Of a stretch of 64,000 nt of DNA, positions 63,699 through 64,000 are shown in pieces. The notes beneath the pieces were generated by a model. That model saw nothing but the letters and a program-made list of their open reading frames with translations. It did not search any database and was not told the origin of the DNA. The number at the start of each line of letters is the position of its first letter. Positions within the stretch are counted from its first letter, which is position 1. This stretch comes from Segatella copri (GTDB lineage Bacteria > Bacteroidota > Bacteroidia > Bacteroidales > Bacteroidaceae). Where the stretch lies: contig NZ_CP137557.1 of the NCBI RefSeq assembly GCF_019249655.2, positions 1,733,001 through 1,797,000 on the forward strand. Direction: 5' to 3'. The translations under genes were made by a program, and so were the position numbers.

Positions 63699-63883
63699 AG
63701 CTTATGCTGTTTTATTTGTTAGTATAGTGGTCACGGTTTGCACCATTGACCGATTGTCGGGTGCAAAGTAAGTGTACTGAGTGCAGCCATGCAACTGATT
63801 GGGTGTAACGTGGCAATTTAGTTGTGGCTTGCTTATTTGCATACCGAGATAGTTGTGAGAACTTCTACGTATTTCTCAACTCA
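63699..63883. other. Intergenic region before the DUF3408 gene
   Basis: Holds GTTGAGAA-ATACGTA-...TTCTCACAAC symmetry (about 63852-63881), possibly a terminator of the gene at the right edge. Repeats of GTGCA(A)/AGTG words occur around 63755-63800. No clear -33/-7 pair. Confidence 0.35.
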
Positions 63884-64000
63884 TCATTGTTCATGTATTC
63901 GTTGCAGTCGTGCAAGTTTTTCTTGTTGTTTTTGGCGTTGAAGTCGGCAAACCCCGGCAACATACTGCCACAGAAATTGAAAACGCTTGTTTTTAGATTG
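63884..64000 (-). CDS. C-terminal tail of an unidentified gene entering from the right
   Basis: An open minus-strand frame of 38 codons from the window edge to a TGA at 63884-63886. The tail reads FQFLWQYVAGVCRLQ and then becomes Gln/Lys/Arg-rich (RQKQQEKLARLQRIHEQ). It is plausible as the end of a basic mobile-element protein, but too short to identify. Confidence 0.4.
   Translation of the reverse strand, partial: QSKNKRFQFLWQYVAGVCRLQRQKQQEKLARLQRIHEQ

Overview
The window looks like a chromosomal segment of a Prevotellaceae member (Bacteroidota), most like Segatella/Prevotella copri. This is inferred from protein content (an RprX/RprY-like two-component pair, a Bacteroidota-type EF-G2, the ilvD-ilvB-ilvN-thioesterase-ilvC order, a DAHP synthase/chorismate mutase fusion) and from promoters of the Bacteroidota form TTTG-N19..21-TAnnTTTG, which recur throughout. 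No species-level marker (rRNA) is present, and I saw no tRNA, rRNA or CRISPR.

Layout. 1-4 kb: 5' part of UDP-glucose dehydrogenase, a small HsdR_N-like protein, holA, an AT-rich 1 kb gap and an XRE-type regulator. 4-8.3 kb: an intact IS1182-type insertion sequence (4203-5969, 5-bp target duplication) has landed in a palindromic repeat between a consensus promoter and pyrK-pyrD. 8.4-12.6 kb: a Phe/Tyr biosynthesis operon (pheA, aminotransferase, DAHP synthase/chorismate mutase, tyrA) preceded by a 25-codon leader peptide loaded with Phe and Tyr codons and an intrinsic terminator, a classical attenuator. 12.7-20.1 kb: a glutamate-synthase-small-subunit-like flavoprotein, a secreted hypothetical, ffh, folD and a GH51 arabinofuranosidase. 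20.4-26.8 kb: branched-chain amino acid genes, with a structured leader before ilvC. 26.9-39.1 kb: recQ, recJ, a secreted C1B peptidase, aminopeptidase P, a patatin, trmD, aconitase and citrate synthase. 39.5-51 kb: hemW, fusA2-like EF-G, rprX-rprY, rpsF-rpsR-rplI, fabD and an unusual GH13 amylase fused to an AlaX-type tRNA-editing domain.

51.6-60.8 kb is an accessory, visibly more AT-rich island: a double-glycine RiPP precursor, radical SAM/SPASM maturase, outer-membrane beta-barrel protein, C39-peptidase ABC exporter and a very short membrane-fusion protein in one operon, flanked by an acyltransferase (GNAT/N-acyl synthase-like), a PAS-like/LuxR regulator and a ThiF-like adenylating enzyme. 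Five copies of a 16-bp palindrome (consensus TTACMCnnnnGKGTAA, first base C in two copies) lie in the promoters of these units. In three promoters the proximal copy is exactly 22 bp from the -7 box, and the two double sites are both spaced 39 bp. This ties the genes into one regulon, most plausibly controlled by the local LuxR-type protein. I consider this the most interesting system of the window.

60.9-64 kb holds mobilization genes (coiled-coil membrane protein, relaxase, MobC, candidate oriT, DUF3408 protein), suggesting that the peptide cluster travels on a mobilizable element whose ends lie at about 51.4 kb and beyond the right edge.
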